Shown in pieces: positions 15,445 through 24,590 of a DNA stretch of 64,000 bases. Source of the stretch: Onstottus_B sp049273855 (lineage in GTDB: Bacteria; Acidobacteriota; Blastocatellia; UBA7656); the NCBI GenBank assembly GCA_049273855.1, contig JBASRN010000270.1:9342-73341 (forward strand). The letters run 5' to 3'. The first letter of the stretch is position 1. The number at the start of each line of letters is the position of its first letter. A model generated the notes under the pieces. It saw nothing but the letters and a program-made list of their open reading frames with translations. It did not search any database and was not told the origin of the DNA. The position numbers were made by a program, and so were the translations under genes.

Positions 15445-17154
15445 GTGGCGAAGCAGAAAATCTACGACGCAATCATCATCGTCTCGGGCGCTTCCGGAGG
15501 CATGGCGGCCAAGGAGCTCACCGAGCGCGGCATGGAAGTGCTAGTTCTTGAAGCCGGCCCGCCCGTTAATCCCGAACGCGATCTCAGCTCGCATCGCTGG
15601 CCTTATGAATCGCTTTACCGTGGATTTGGAGCTCCGGGTTGGAAAGACCAGGACCAGTGGATGCAAGCGACCGCCGGGGAGTTCAGCCGCCAGTTCTACG
15701 TCAAAGACTCCGAACATCCCTACACCACCGAGCCAGGCAAGCCGTTCCTCTGGGTGAGGGCGCGGATCGCCGGCGGCAAGACGCTTCACTGGGGCCGGAT
15801 GTCGTATCGACTCTCCGATCTCGATTTCAAAGCGGCAACACACGACGGTTTCGGCGACAACTGGCCGATCAGCTATGAGGAGCTTGCGCCCTACTACGAC
15901 AAAGCCGAAGAGTTCATCGGCGTCAGCGGCTCGCGAGACGGCTTGCCGAACTTGCCCGACGGAAGCTTCCAACCGCCGATGAAGCTGAACTGCGGCGAGC
16001 AGATGCTTCGCCGAGGCGCGCAGAAGACCGGTCGCCACGGCATCCCCATGCGCGTCGCTATGCTGACAGCGCCGCCTAAGCCGTGGATGAAAAAGCGAAA
16101 CCGGTGTCACTTCTGCGGCAACTGCGGAGACGGCTGCGACGTGGGCGCGATGTTTAACTCGCTTTCCTCCACTCTTCCGGTCGCCGAGGCCACCGGCCGC
16201 ATGACTCTGCGGACCGATTCGATCGTTCGCCACATCATAGTCGACACCAACACCGGCAAAGCGAAGGGCGTCGCGCTTGTGGACCGCGTGACTCGCCAGG
16301 AGCGCGAAGAGTTCGCCAGGGTGATCGTGCTAGGAGCCTCGACGCTCGAGTCGACCCGAATAATGTTGAACTCGAAGTCGCGCCAGCACCCGAACGGGCT
16401 GGGCAATTCGTCGGGCAAGCTCGGGCACTACCTGATGGATCACTTCGGCGGGATCTTCATAAGCGGCTACTTCAACGTGCTGGCCGATCGCGAACCGGTG
16501 AATGAAGACGGCAAGACTTCGGGCTTGCTGGTACCCCGCTTTCGGAACATCAACAAAGAAACGAAGCAGCAGCGATTCGTTCGCGGCTACGGGTTCGAGT
16601 GCGGATCGGGTTCGCGTCAGTTCCCGGCCTTCGCAAAGAACGCGCAACTCACGCCGGGCTTCGGCTCGGAGTACAAGAAGCGAGTGCGCCACTACTACTC
16701 GACGCCGGTGAGCATGACGGTGCGAGCCGAGATGTTGCCGCGCTTTGAGAACTACGCGGAGATTGACCCGGATGGCGTGGTAGACGCGTGGGGCATCCCG
16801 GTGCTCAAGATTCATTGCCAGTACTCGGACAACGAGCGCGAGATGGCTCGCGACTCGATCGAGACCATGCAAGAGATCATGAAAGCTGCGGGCGCCGAAA
16901 TGGCGTCGATGGGCACGCGCATGAGCGCACCTGGCCGGATCATTCACGAGTTGGGAACCGCTCGGATGGGAACCGACAGAAAGACATCGATCCTGAACAA
17001 GTTCAATCAGAGTTGGGATGTGAAGAACCTGTTCGTGATCGACGGCGCGGCTTTTGTTACGAGCGCGAATCAGAATCCGACTTTGACGATACTCGCATTG
17101 ACGATGCGGGCTTGCGATAAGCTGGTGGATGAGTTCAAGCGAGGAAACGTCTAG
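15445..17154 (+). CDS. GMC-family oxidoreductase with altered FAD glycine motif
   Basis: A 569-residue paralogue of the 11036-12736 enzyme, matching it in the dinucleotide region, the CHFCGNCGDGC cluster near residue 220, the GTARMGTDRKTSILNKFNQSWDVKNLFV segment and the C-terminus NPTLTILALTMRACDKLV. The FAD motif reads IIIVSGASGGMAAKELTERG: the first glycine of the GxGxxG motif is replaced by valine (the paralogue has VGSGATGG). That may weaken FAD binding or mark a sequencing error. GTG start follows GGCGGAGGG. It probably oxidises a sugar in the same pathway as the divergent TIM-barrel operon. Confidence 0.88.
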   Translation: MAKQKIYDAIIIVSGASGGMAAKELTERGMEVLVLEAGPPVNPERDLSSHRWPYESLYRGFGAPGWKDQDQWMQATAGEFSRQFYVKDSEHPYTTEPGKPFLWVRARIAGGKTLHWGRMSYRLSDLDFKAATHDGFGDNWPISYEELAPYYDKAEEFIGVSGSRDGLPNLPDGSFQPPMKLNCGEQMLRRGAQKTGRHGIPMRVAMLTAPPKPWMKKRNRCHFCGNCGDGCDVGAMFNSLSSTLPVAEATGRMTLRTDSIVRHIIVDTNTGKAKGVALVDRVTRQEREEFARVIVLGASTLESTRIMLNSKSRQHPNGLGNSSGKLGHYLMDHFGGIFISGYFNVLADREPVNEDGKTSGLLVPRFRNINKETKQQRFVRGYGFECGSGSRQFPAFAKNAQLTPGFGSEYKKRVRHYYSTPVSMTVRAEMLPRFENYAEIDPDGVVDAWGIPVLKIHCQYSDNEREMARDSIETMQEIMKAAGAEMASMGTRMSAPGRIIHELGTARMGTDRKTSILNKFNQSWDVKNLFVIDGAAFVTSANQNPTLTILALTMRACDKLVDEFKRGNV

Positions 17155-17182
17155 GAATTTCGGATTGCGGATCGAGGGAGCG

Positions 17183-17791
17183 ATGTTCGGAATTGAACAG
17201 AAACGGGCAATGACAAGAGCGGCCGCAAAAGCGGCGAAACTTCACTCGATCGCGGCGGTGATGCGCGGGCGGAGCTTCGCAGGCAATTTCGAAGCAGGTG
17301 GGGTCCCCTACGGTTTTACTTACGACCCCCGGAAGTCATCGCTGATCGGCCGTAGACTTCGACTCAACGGAGGTCTGACCGTCGTCGACGGGCGGCCTGA
17401 CGCTAGAGTCCCTCCGCACAGTCTCAACAATGTGCGTGCGACACTGGTGAGCGCCCAGGGTGGAATAGGAACCGCTCCGCCGCGCAAGAAGATGCCCGCT
17501 GATCTTTCGCCCGTCCGGCCCGACTTGCCCGTAGTTGAGAGCACCGGCGCGCTTTCGTTTTGCGGCGTGCTTTACTTTAAGCTTTCGCCGCTCGATGGAC
17601 GCGCTCTCGGAGTTCCAGCGGTCATGGGCCCGTTGCAACTAAACGTACGGCTCGCACCAGCGAACGACGCGGAACGCAATCTTCAGGGTGTTTTCAGCTC
17701 GATCGTTGATGCCCTGTTCGGCAAGCAGATGGACATCGCCACGGCTTCCGCCCACATACGTGACTTGAACAAGATTCTCGCTTCGGGCTGA
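17183..17791 (+). CDS. Hypothetical protein, 202 residues
   Basis: I do not recognise this family. The product starts MFGIEQKRAMTRAAAKAAKLHSIAAVMRGRSF and is alanine- and arginine-rich at the N-terminus. Its middle is proline-rich (GTAPPRKKMPADLSPVRPDLPVV). A late segment, GALSFCGVLYFKLSPLDGRALGVPAVMGPLQLNVRL, looks like beta strands, and the end is helical. No signal peptide or membrane segment is clear. I chose ATG at 17183 because GAGGGAG precedes it; an earlier GTG/ATG at 17129 would overlap the GMC gene. It begins 28 bp after the GMC stop and may be cotranscribed. Confidence 0.6.
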   Translation: MFGIEQKRAMTRAAAKAAKLHSIAAVMRGRSFAGNFEAGGVPYGFTYDPRKSSLIGRRLRLNGGLTVVDGRPDARVPPHSLNNVRATLVSAQGGIGTAPPRKKMPADLSPVRPDLPVVESTGALSFCGVLYFKLSPLDGRALGVPAVMGPLQLNVRLAPANDAERNLQGVFSSIVDALFGKQMDIATASAHIRDLNKILASG

Positions 17792-17980
17792 GGACTCGGC
17801 GCGCTCCGAGTGTCATCTGATCTAACACACCTCGCGCTGGTTCCAACAATCAACCGGGGCCCGTCCGATCTTCCGCTTCGTGATAAAACAGCCGAGCTAT
17901 CGCTGGTCTTCGCAAGATGCCCTCGCAGTTGAGCCGTGCTAATATCCGAGTTGAAAAGACGAGGATAGAAAGAGGTTATC

Positions 17981-19288
17981 TTGCCTCAGCGAAACTATCG
18001 AGACCCGCTTCACAACATCATCTCGCTCGACGAGGCTTTGCCGGACGACCGCCTGATCGTCGAGTTGATCGACTCACTGGAGTTCCAGAGGCTTCGGAGA
18101 ATAAAGCAACTGGGGTTGGCGATGTTCACCTATCAGGGCGCGGAGCACAGCCGCTTCACCCACTCCCTCGGCGTGATGCATTTAATGACTCGCGTGCTTG
18201 GTCTGCTAGGCTCCCATCACAAGATCAGCGATGAGGCGCGGGTGGTCGGGCGCGCCGGCGCGCTTCTTCACGACCTTGGTCACGGCCCGTTTTCTCATGT
18301 AATAGAGAAGGTGTTTGGCTTTCATCACGAGGATTGGACGTGCCGCATAGTCCTGGATGAAACAACCGAAGTCAATCGCGTGTTGCGCGCATTTGACGGG
18401 CAGCTTCCCGAGAAACTCGCGTTGCTTTACAAACACAGTTACTCGCCGGCGTTCGTTTCGCAGCTCGTCTCGTCGCAGCTTGATTGCGACCGAATGGACT
18501 ACCTGCTGCGCGACAGCCTTATGACCGGCGCGAAGTATGGGGTCTTCGATTCGGAGTGGGTGCTTCATGCGCTCAAGATCGATGCGGAGTCGGATAGGGT
18601 TTACGTGGAAGCGAAGGGCCTATACGCCGTCGAGGAGTATTTGCAAGCCAGATACTACATGTTCCGTCAGGTTTACTTTCATCGTACGCTGAGATCGGCT
18701 GAAGCGGTGCTGATCGCTACACTCAATCGCGCTCGCGCGCTGCTGATGCGCGGAGAGCTTTGCTTTCGAATGCCCGGCTCGGCTTTCGAAAAGCTGTTGG
18801 TGGGGGAGGCGGTAAGCACACCGGAGTATCTTGAACTCGACGACACCGATCTGACTTTTCATTTGAAGCAGTGGTCGCGGGATCCAGACCCGATGCTAGC
18901 CGACCTGGCCGGGAGGTTTATGGCTCGAAGGCTGTTCAAGGCTGCGGATGTTCATCTGTCGGGCGCCGCCTTTGATCGTTTCTGGAAGCGGGCACAGGAG
19001 GCGGTTCAGCAGGCAGGCTTTGATCCCGAGTACTACTTGCTTATGGACCGGGCGACCGATGTCCCGTACTACGGGTACTACTCTCCGGCCAGCGTCGACC
19101 CGCGCGGATTGATCTATGTCGAAGCGGGGGAGACCGGGTCACCCATAAAGGAGATCAGCGAGATATCAGACGTCGTCCGAGGAATGCGCGGCTACAAGAT
19201 CGATCGAATGTGCTTCCCGGTCGAAGTGGCCGACCAGTTGTCGGCCTTGATGAGTGAACACGAAGGACAGGCGAATACGGCTCCTTGA
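17981..19288 (+). CDS. HD-domain phosphohydrolase (dGTPase/SAMHD1-like)
   Basis: A 435-residue cytoplasmic metal-dependent phosphohydrolase. The HD motif set is clear: HSRFTHSLGVMHL, LLHDLGHGPFSH near residue 100 and LDCDRMDYLLRDS near 170. This is the YdhJ/SAMHD1-like group, which hydrolyses dNTPs or other nucleotides. The opening RDPLHNIISLDEALPDDRLIVELIDSLEFQRLRRIKQLG is typical. It starts with TTG at 17981 behind AAAGAGG. It stands alone, convergent with the PEGA gene. The exact substrate is not readable from sequence; a phage-defence dNTPase role is possible for this superfamily but not shown. Confidence 0.88.
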   Translation: MPQRNYRDPLHNIISLDEALPDDRLIVELIDSLEFQRLRRIKQLGLAMFTYQGAEHSRFTHSLGVMHLMTRVLGLLGSHHKISDEARVVGRAGALLHDLGHGPFSHVIEKVFGFHHEDWTCRIVLDETTEVNRVLRAFDGQLPEKLALLYKHSYSPAFVSQLVSSQLDCDRMDYLLRDSLMTGAKYGVFDSEWVLHALKIDAESDRVYVEAKGLYAVEEYLQARYYMFRQVYFHRTLRSAEAVLIATLNRARALLMRGELCFRMPGSAFEKLLVGEAVSTPEYLELDDTDLTFHLKQWSRDPDPMLADLAGRFMARRLFKAADVHLSGAAFDRFWKRAQEAVQQAGFDPEYYLLMDRATDVPYYGYYSPASVDPRGLIYVEAGETGSPIKEISEISDVVRGMRGYKIDRMCFPVEVADQLSALMSEHEGQANTAP

Positions 19289-19519
19289 GATGCGATCCTT
19301 GGTTTCGCCGAGTTCGAATCGGGTAGCCCTTCTCTTGAGTTAGCGGAAGCTTGAGAGCCTGAGACGATTCGCTCGTTTGTCACCCTTATCAGTGACACGC
19401 CGACTATACTTCAATCCCCGGGCGCTGGGGAAGTCCCCAGACAGGTAGGCTCCCTGGGAAGCAGGTCCGTCGCTGTTAAGTTCAAAATACTGATTGTGGC
19501 TGCAATTCTGGCGTGTGTA

Positions 19520-19551
19520 GGTTGCCGATGAGTCGCGTCCGCACGGCAACC
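19520..19551. terminator. Hairpin between convergent genes
   Basis: GGTTGCCG at 19520-19527 pairs perfectly with CGGCAACC at 19544-19551 around a 16-base loop. It lies in the 276-bp convergent gap after the HD gene and before the stop of the PEGA gene. There is no T-run on either side, so intrinsic termination is uncertain. No gene is seen in the rest of the gap. Confidence 0.3.
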
Positions 19552-19564
19552 GCGGGGTGACTTC

Positions 19565-21376
19565 TTACTTGTTGCCCGGCGAGTAAACTTGCTGGAATCG
19601 CGCGAGGTTCTCCCTGAAACGCTCTGCCTCGGATCGAGCGACTTTGAACTTTTGCGAACTCTGAAACTGGACGCTCATCTCGTCTTTGGAGATTCGCACG
19701 CTCACGCCCACCAGGTTAGCCGAAAACTGGTGCTCGTTTCCCTCGTAGCGGACCCCGGTCGAGTTGACCGTCAGCGGCCCAGCGCACGAGCGGCCTAGCA
19801 AGCCCCCGTGAAGATGCCTGACCTGAATCGTCAAGGGGATCGGTTCCGCAGCCCTCTCTCTTTCCCGCCTTTCTATTTTCTCGATCTTATCGTTCAAGGC
19901 TGCGATCGTATAGAGGGTGCTTCCGCCCAATCGGCGGGCTTCTTTGTATTTTTCGGCTGCCGCAGCTGCGTTACCCTGGTTTTCCAATATTTCACCAAGC
20001 GCGGCGATCGATGATCGGTACGAAGCATCGGCCGACTCTGGCACTCTTCGAAAGTAGGAGGCCGCCTTGTCGAGCTCGCCGATTTTCATATAGGACCGAG
20101 CGAGAGCAAACACGACCTCCGGCCCGCCCATCCCGTTGACCATCGCGGTTTGAAGCTCAGGTATCGCAGCACCAAAGTCGTCCTTTTGGTAGAGATCGAG
20201 CCCCCGAACGCGGTGAGTGTTAGGGTCGATCGCCTTTGCCAATTCAGCAGTGCGAAGGGCGTTCATCTCGCGAAGCCGCGTGCGGAGTTGTTTGTCGTCC
20301 TTGAAGAGTGGTGTGATCTGTTCAAGTTGTTTGATCGCACCTTCGGCATCACCGCGCGCGAATGCCTGTTCGCTTTGCGCGACCAGCCTGTCTCTGACCT
20401 GGTTGTGGACCCGGCGCGCTTCAGCATCCTGGGTGATCGCGAGCGCCTGCTTGGAGTAGTAGTATGCGCTGGCGCCTTTGGGTTCTATCAGATTTCCAGC
20501 TTGAAGCGCCTCTTCGGCTTTGCGCACCAGCCCTCGGAGTTCACCTCGACGGTTGGACAACTGGGTTTCGATTTTCGTCGCGGCGGCTCGCGCCTCTTCG
20601 TCATCCGCATAGTTCTCGGTCAGGAACTTATAAATCTCCTGGGCCTGCGCCAGGTCAGCGCGTGAAACAGCGGCTTGAGCAGACTGGTGGGCGGTCTTGC
20701 GCACGCGCTCGCGCATCTCGAGCGCGAAAGGGTTCGCGCCGTCGAGTTCGATGATAAGGTCCGCGTAGTTAAGCGCGCTTCCTTCATAGATGAGGCCGTA
20801 GTATCCCCGCGCGAGCGCCTCTTCAGCCTGTTGCTGATATTGCCTTACTGCTTCTTCCGGAGGAAGTTCCGCCGTTCCGGAAGGTGGAAGCGGCTTGAGC
20901 TTGAACTCGAGCGGTTGAGATTCGGAGATCGTCACTTGCTTGACGATTGGCTCAAAGCCCTCCTTCGTTATTGTGAGCGTATACGTACCGATCGGGAGCT
21001 GTTCCAGCTTTACAGGAGAATGGCCGTAGTCCTTCGAGTCAAGGCTTATCTCGGCGCCGGACGGCACCGTCAGGATAACGAGTTGATCCACAGTGGATGG
21101 CTTCTTGGTGAGCAAGTAGACGCCGGCTATCGTCAACGCGGTGAGGATCAGCGCAGAGATAGCGGCCAGCACTCGCCAATGCGCGCCCGCTTTGCGCGGT
21201 CGGGCTGGCGCAGCGATCGCCTCCGCCCGCTCGACGGCCGACGGGCCGTCCACGGCGGTGTCCGGCAGGTCGTTCCCGGATGGCTCGGGCGGCGCCAGTT
21301 CGGAATCGAACTGGCCGTCCGCCGAGCCGCTCTCACGCGTGCCGGCTTGGCCCAAATCTTGATCTCCTAACAACAT
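19565..21376 (-). CDS. PEGA-domain and TPR-repeat membrane-anchored protein
   Basis: A 603-residue protein. An N-terminal cytoplasmic stretch rich in Ala, Pro and acidic residues is followed by one membrane segment (VLAAISALILTALTIAGVYLL, about residues 80-100), then a PEGA domain (VILTVPSGAEISLDSKDYGHSPVKLEQLPIGTYTLTITKEGFEP). TPR-like helices follow in the middle (AIDPNTHRVRGLDLYQKDDFGAAIPELQTAM...). A C-terminal small beta domain ends in KVARSEAERFRENLARFQQVY. The extracytoplasmic part probably binds partners or cell wall. I chose ATG at 21376 because the earlier start at 21451 would overlap the flavoprotein gene. It follows that gene at 40 bp. Confidence 0.75.
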   Translation of the reverse strand: MLLGDQDLGQAGTRESGSADGQFDSELAPPEPSGNDLPDTAVDGPSAVERAEAIAAPARPRKAGAHWRVLAAISALILTALTIAGVYLLTKKPSTVDQLVILTVPSGAEISLDSKDYGHSPVKLEQLPIGTYTLTITKEGFEPIVKQVTISESQPLEFKLKPLPPSGTAELPPEEAVRQYQQQAEEALARGYYGLIYEGSALNYADLIIELDGANPFALEMRERVRKTAHQSAQAAVSRADLAQAQEIYKFLTENYADDEEARAAATKIETQLSNRRGELRGLVRKAEEALQAGNLIEPKGASAYYYSKQALAITQDAEARRVHNQVRDRLVAQSEQAFARGDAEGAIKQLEQITPLFKDDKQLRTRLREMNALRTAELAKAIDPNTHRVRGLDLYQKDDFGAAIPELQTAMVNGMGGPEVVFALARSYMKIGELDKAASYFRRVPESADASYRSSIAALGEILENQGNAAAAAEKYKEARRLGGSTLYTIAALNDKIEKIERRERERAAEPIPLTIQVRHLHGGLLGRSCAGPLTVNSTGVRYEGNEHQFSANLVGVSVRISKDEMSVQFQSSQKFKVARSEAERFRENLARFQQVYSPGNK

Positions 21377-21416
21377 CTTTGTCGCCGCACGAATCTGAAT
21401 CACCAGTCGCTTGGGG

Positions 21417-22439
21417 CTAAGCGGTGCAAGCCATCCTCCGTTCAACAACATTCGACGCTATATAGTCTACAACCTGCCTGCCCGTCAGGATAGCATTCTT
21501 GATGTGGACTTCACGAGTAACGTGCCCGGCAACGAAGAGCCCGGGAACTGTGGTTTCAAACGTCTCAGGAGAGTATACCGGCCGGCCATCATCGGCGATC
21601 CTAGCTCCGGCCGTTTCAAGGAGTCGGGTATCCGGGTCGGCACCAATAAGCGCGAATATGTGGTCGCAGTCGACCTCCCACGTGGTTATATCGCCGCGCG
21701 TGCTCCGAAGAAGCGCGCTTCGCGGCCGAATCTCGATGATCTCGGTGGAAGTCAGTACCCGGAGATCGCCGGACCTGGAGGCCGCCTCGAGAGGACCGAG
21801 GACCCAAGGTTTGATCCTCGCGCGCGCGATTAATCGCCCCGAGCTCTCATCCCTGTTTGGTTCTACGGGCGGGCTGAGCTCGGTTCGGCGAACGCATAGA
21901 GTAACGTCCGCGCCGGCTTGCGAAAGGAACAGGGAGGCCTCGGCAGCTGAGTTACCCCCGCCAATCACCAACACTCGCTTGAAAACTAAAGGATGCGCTT
22001 CGAGGAAGCGATATGTGACTCGACAAGGGTCTTCGCCGGGGACACTCAGAAGCCGTCGGCGGCCAAACCCGCCAGTCGCTGCAAGCACCGCGCGCGCGCG
22101 GTAGACTCCGTCACTTGTGCGCACAAGGATTTGACCATCCGTGTTCACCAGCTCATAGACCTCTTCCCGGGTTCGCAGATCGATGTTGTGACGCATCACC
22201 AGACGTCGATAGTGCCGCAGCAACTCTTCGCGGGTGGGCTTCCGATCCGTTGGGAGGGAACCTGAGTCTATTTCAATCTCGTCGGAGCTCGAAAACAATA
22301 CGCCTCCGATCGGATAGCTGTACACTGTGTTGGCGATCGCCTCTCGCTCAAGTATGAGATAGTCAAGTCCGTGATATCGAGCCCTAACGGCAGCCGCCAA
22401 CCCGGCGGGACCGCTGCCAACAATGATCAGGTCGTACAT
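21417..22439 (-). CDS. YpdA-like FAD/NAD(P)-dependent oxidoreductase
   Basis: A 340-residue two-domain flavoprotein. FAD motif LIIVGSGPAGLAAAVRARYHGLDYLILE is at the N-terminus and the NAD(P) motif RVLVIGGGNSAAEASLFLSQAGADVTLCVR is near residues 155-185. It ends with VPGLFVAGHVT. There is no CxxC redox pair, unlike thioredoxin reductase; this and the sequence SYPIGGVLFSSSDEIEI suit the YpdA group, known in Firmicutes as bacillithiol disulfide reductase. Whether this organism makes bacillithiol cannot be told here. It precedes the PEGA/TPR gene on the same strand. Confidence 0.82.
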   Translation of the reverse strand: MYDLIIVGSGPAGLAAAVRARYHGLDYLILEREAIANTVYSYPIGGVLFSSSDEIEIDSGSLPTDRKPTREELLRHYRRLVMRHNIDLRTREEVYELVNTDGQILVRTSDGVYRARAVLAATGGFGRRRLLSVPGEDPCRVTYRFLEAHPLVFKRVLVIGGGNSAAEASLFLSQAGADVTLCVRRTELSPPVEPNRDESSGRLIARARIKPWVLGPLEAASRSGDLRVLTSTEIIEIRPRSALLRSTRGDITTWEVDCDHIFALIGADPDTRLLETAGARIADDGRPVYSPETFETTVPGLFVAGHVTREVHIKNAILTGRQVVDYIASNVVERRMACTA

Positions 22440-22642
22440 GCGCTCTCCCGTGCGGCTTTAACATCCGGCCTTTAAGGATACAATATCGAATCACCCACAG
22501 CAATACTGGCACTTGGAGTGGCAGGTTTGACCTTCTTCTCAATTCATACGCCGACTCATCGATCTGCTCCACCAAAAACCGTCCAGCTTTTCGGGCCGTC
22601 GATTGTTCCTCGGCGGGACTCAGGGTAGCCTTGCGAAGCCTT
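22440..22642. other. Intergenic region, no gene seen
   Basis: 203 bp between the response regulator stop and the YpdA-like start. It should hold the promoter of the flavoprotein gene. I see no conserved motif. An overlapping 97-residue reading frame on the minus strand has no ribosome site and no recognisable content. Confidence 0.5.
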
Positions 22643-23347
22643 CTACGACGGCAACGATTCGTTGAACTTGTATCCAACCCCCCACACGGTTAAGACATAC
22701 TTTGGATCCTTCGGGTTCTCTTCGATTTTTGTTCTCAGCCTGTTCACGTGCGGATCGATATTACGCTTGTAACCCTCGTAAGCGGTGTCCCAGATGGCAG
22801 TCAGGATATCCTGCCGGGAATAAACATGTCCCGGATTGGACGCAAGAAATTTGAGGATGCTGAACTCGATAGGAGTAAGGGTGACTTCCCTGCCACCGAG
22901 TTTGACCCTATGCCGCTTCAAGTCAACCTCCATCTCTCCTCGTGTTATTATGCTTTCGACTGCCTTGTGAGAATCACCGGATGCGCGCCGCCACAACGCC
23001 TGAACTCTCATCTCCAGTTCTATCGGGTTGAAGGGCTTGCCAAGGTAGTCATCAACACCTTTCGAAAAGCCATCAACCTTGTCTTCAATGCTGATTCTCT
23101 CAGTCAGCATGATGACCGGCGTCGTCACGCCCTTCTCCCTCAGTAAGTGACAAACCTTGAAGCCGTCCATGCCGGGCATCACCACATCGAGAACTATAAC
23201 CCCCGGGTTTTCCGAGAGGGCCATCTCCAAACCCTGAACCCCGTTCGCGGCCTCGATAACAGCATATCCCTTGTCGCTCAAGCAGTCTTTGACCATCGAA
23301 CGTATCGAGTCACTGTCGTCCACTACCAGAACCAACTTATTCGACAT
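22643..23347 (-). CDS. OmpR/PhoB-family response regulator
   Basis: A 234-residue DNA-binding response regulator. The receiver domain has the acidic pair in LVVDDSDS, the phosphoacceptor Asp in VIVLDVVMPGMDG and the lysine in YLGKPFN. The winged-helix output domain spans about residues 130-232 (LTPIEFSILKFLASNPGHVYSRQDILTAIW, VDPHVNRLRTKIE, VWGVGYKF). It lies 39 bp after dnaN on the same strand, so dnaN transcription may run into it. No histidine kinase gene is in the window. I chose ATG at 23347; a TTG at 23374 is also open. Target genes are unknown. Confidence 0.92.
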   Translation of the reverse strand: MSNKLVLVVDDSDSIRSMVKDCLSDKGYAVIEAANGVQGLEMALSENPGVIVLDVVMPGMDGFKVCHLLREKGVTTPVIMLTERISIEDKVDGFSKGVDDYLGKPFNPIELEMRVQALWRRASGDSHKAVESIITRGEMEVDLKRHRVKLGGREVTLTPIEFSILKFLASNPGHVYSRQDILTAIWDTAYEGYKRNIDPHVNRLRTKIEENPKDPKYVLTVWGVGYKFNESLPS

Positions 23348-23386
23348 CTGATTTGCGTAGGAACCGTCACTCAAGTCATTTGCCCA

Positions 23387-24505
23387 TTAAAGAAGGCGCA
23401 TCGGCATGACTACATACCGGTAGCTATCGGCCTCTTCTCCAGCGGGCCTCATCAGCGCTGGGCTTTGCTCGTCCTTTAGTTCAAATACGGTTTCTTCGGT
23501 CGCTACCACTCCCAAGAAATCGAGTAGATACTGGGCGTTGAAACCGATCGTCAGATCGTCGCCGCTATAATCCACGGCGATCGCTTCTCTGGACTCGCCC
23601 ACATCGGCGCTCTGTGAGCTGATGTTCAATCTCCCCTGACCAAGCTCGTATTTGATTCCATGACTCCTCTCGTCGGCCATCAGAGCAGCGCGCCTGACTG
23701 CTTGCGCAATTTTTTCTGTATTGAGCGTCACTAGTTTATCATTGCCCTTTGGCAGCACGAGATCGTAATTTGGAAACTGTCCTGCCAGCATCCGCGATGT
23801 GAGGTGACGCTGTCCTTGTTTGAAATACAAGTGGTTTGCGTCCGTGGAGAACTCAATATCCTCCTCTGCGGCCGCGGTCAACTTCAATATCTCGGTCAGC
23901 GCCTTTTTTGGAATGATTACTCTCAACTGCTCCTTTTCACTAACAGGTACCTCTTCGATTTCGCAGTCGGCCAGCGCAAGCCTATGCCCGTCGGTTGCGA
24001 CCATTCGAAGCCTGCCGTCCGAGAAGGTCAGGAGCGCCCCGCTTAGGGCGTAGCGCGACTCTTCTTGAGTGATCGCGTACACGGTCCTGCTGATGAGATT
24101 GTGAAGCGCAGTTGACGGAATCGACATTTCAGCTTTACCGGGCTTTGGCGTCGACGGGAAGTGCTCCTTGGCTTGCCCCGCCAGTCTGAACTCTGAGGAT
24201 GCACATGTAATCTTAGTCCAGTCGTTAGCTTCCTTGACGAAATCTATATCGGCATCCGGCAAGTACCGCACAAGATCAAACAGTCGCCTTGCCTGCAGCA
24301 CTACCGAACCCGCTTCGGAAACGTCCGCTGCGCACTCCGTTTGAAACGACACGTCCAGATCCGTTGCCACAAGTGAGACCAGTGATTCATTTACGGTCTC
24401 TATTAGGAGGCTGGACAGCACTGGTATTGTTGTCTTCTTCTCGACAATTCCCTGGAGTAGGTTCAACTCCTTTAGGAGTGATGCTCGGTTCAGGCGGAAT
24501 CTCAT
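23387..24505 (-). CDS. dnaN: DNA polymerase III beta sliding clamp
   Basis: 372 residues, the normal length for the beta clamp, a ring-shaped dimer that holds polymerase on DNA. Opening MRFRLNRASLLKELNLLQGIVEKKTTIPVLSSLLIE, the middle YALSGALLTFSDGRLRMVATDGHRLALAD and the C-terminal SPALMRPAGEEADSYRYVVMPMRLL, with the conserved VMPMRL end, are diagnostic. It follows dnaA on the same strand with the putative origin between them. Confidence 0.98.
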   Translation of the reverse strand: MRFRLNRASLLKELNLLQGIVEKKTTIPVLSSLLIETVNESLVSLVATDLDVSFQTECAADVSEAGSVVLQARRLFDLVRYLPDADIDFVKEANDWTKITCASSEFRLAGQAKEHFPSTPKPGKAEMSIPSTALHNLISRTVYAITQEESRYALSGALLTFSDGRLRMVATDGHRLALADCEIEEVPVSEKEQLRVIIPKKALTEILKLTAAAEEDIEFSTDANHLYFKQGQRHLTSRMLAGQFPNYDLVLPKGNDKLVTLNTEKIAQAVRRAALMADERSHGIKYELGQGRLNISSQSADVGESREAIAVDYSGDDLTIGFNAQYLLDFLGVVATEETVFELKDEQSPALMRPAGEEADSYRYVVMPMRLL

Positions 24506-24573
24506 TTTGGGTCAACCCTTTCATTTCTGTCGCAATCAGGGTGCTACTATACCAATAACTTTCATAATAAAAC

Positions 24574-24588
24574 TAGTAGTAGTAGTAG
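24574..24588 (-). promoter_or_regulatory. DnaA-trio array (five triplets)
   Basis: The minus strand reads CTACTACTACTACTA, i.e. five 3'-GAT-5' trios on the opposite strand, directly beyond a GC dinucleotide and the TTATGCACA box. DnaA filaments use such trios to open the duplex. The adjoining AT-rich run at 24551-24573 would be the melting site. Confidence 0.7.
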
Positions 24589-24590
24589 GC

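Noticed and set aside
19340..19549. 69-residue minus-strand frame before the PEGA gene
   Set aside because: No ribosome site, no motif, and it lies in a convergent gap with a hairpin.
22384..22677. 97-residue minus-strand frame
   Set aside because: Overlaps the ends of the flavoprotein and response regulator genes, with Arg-rich content.
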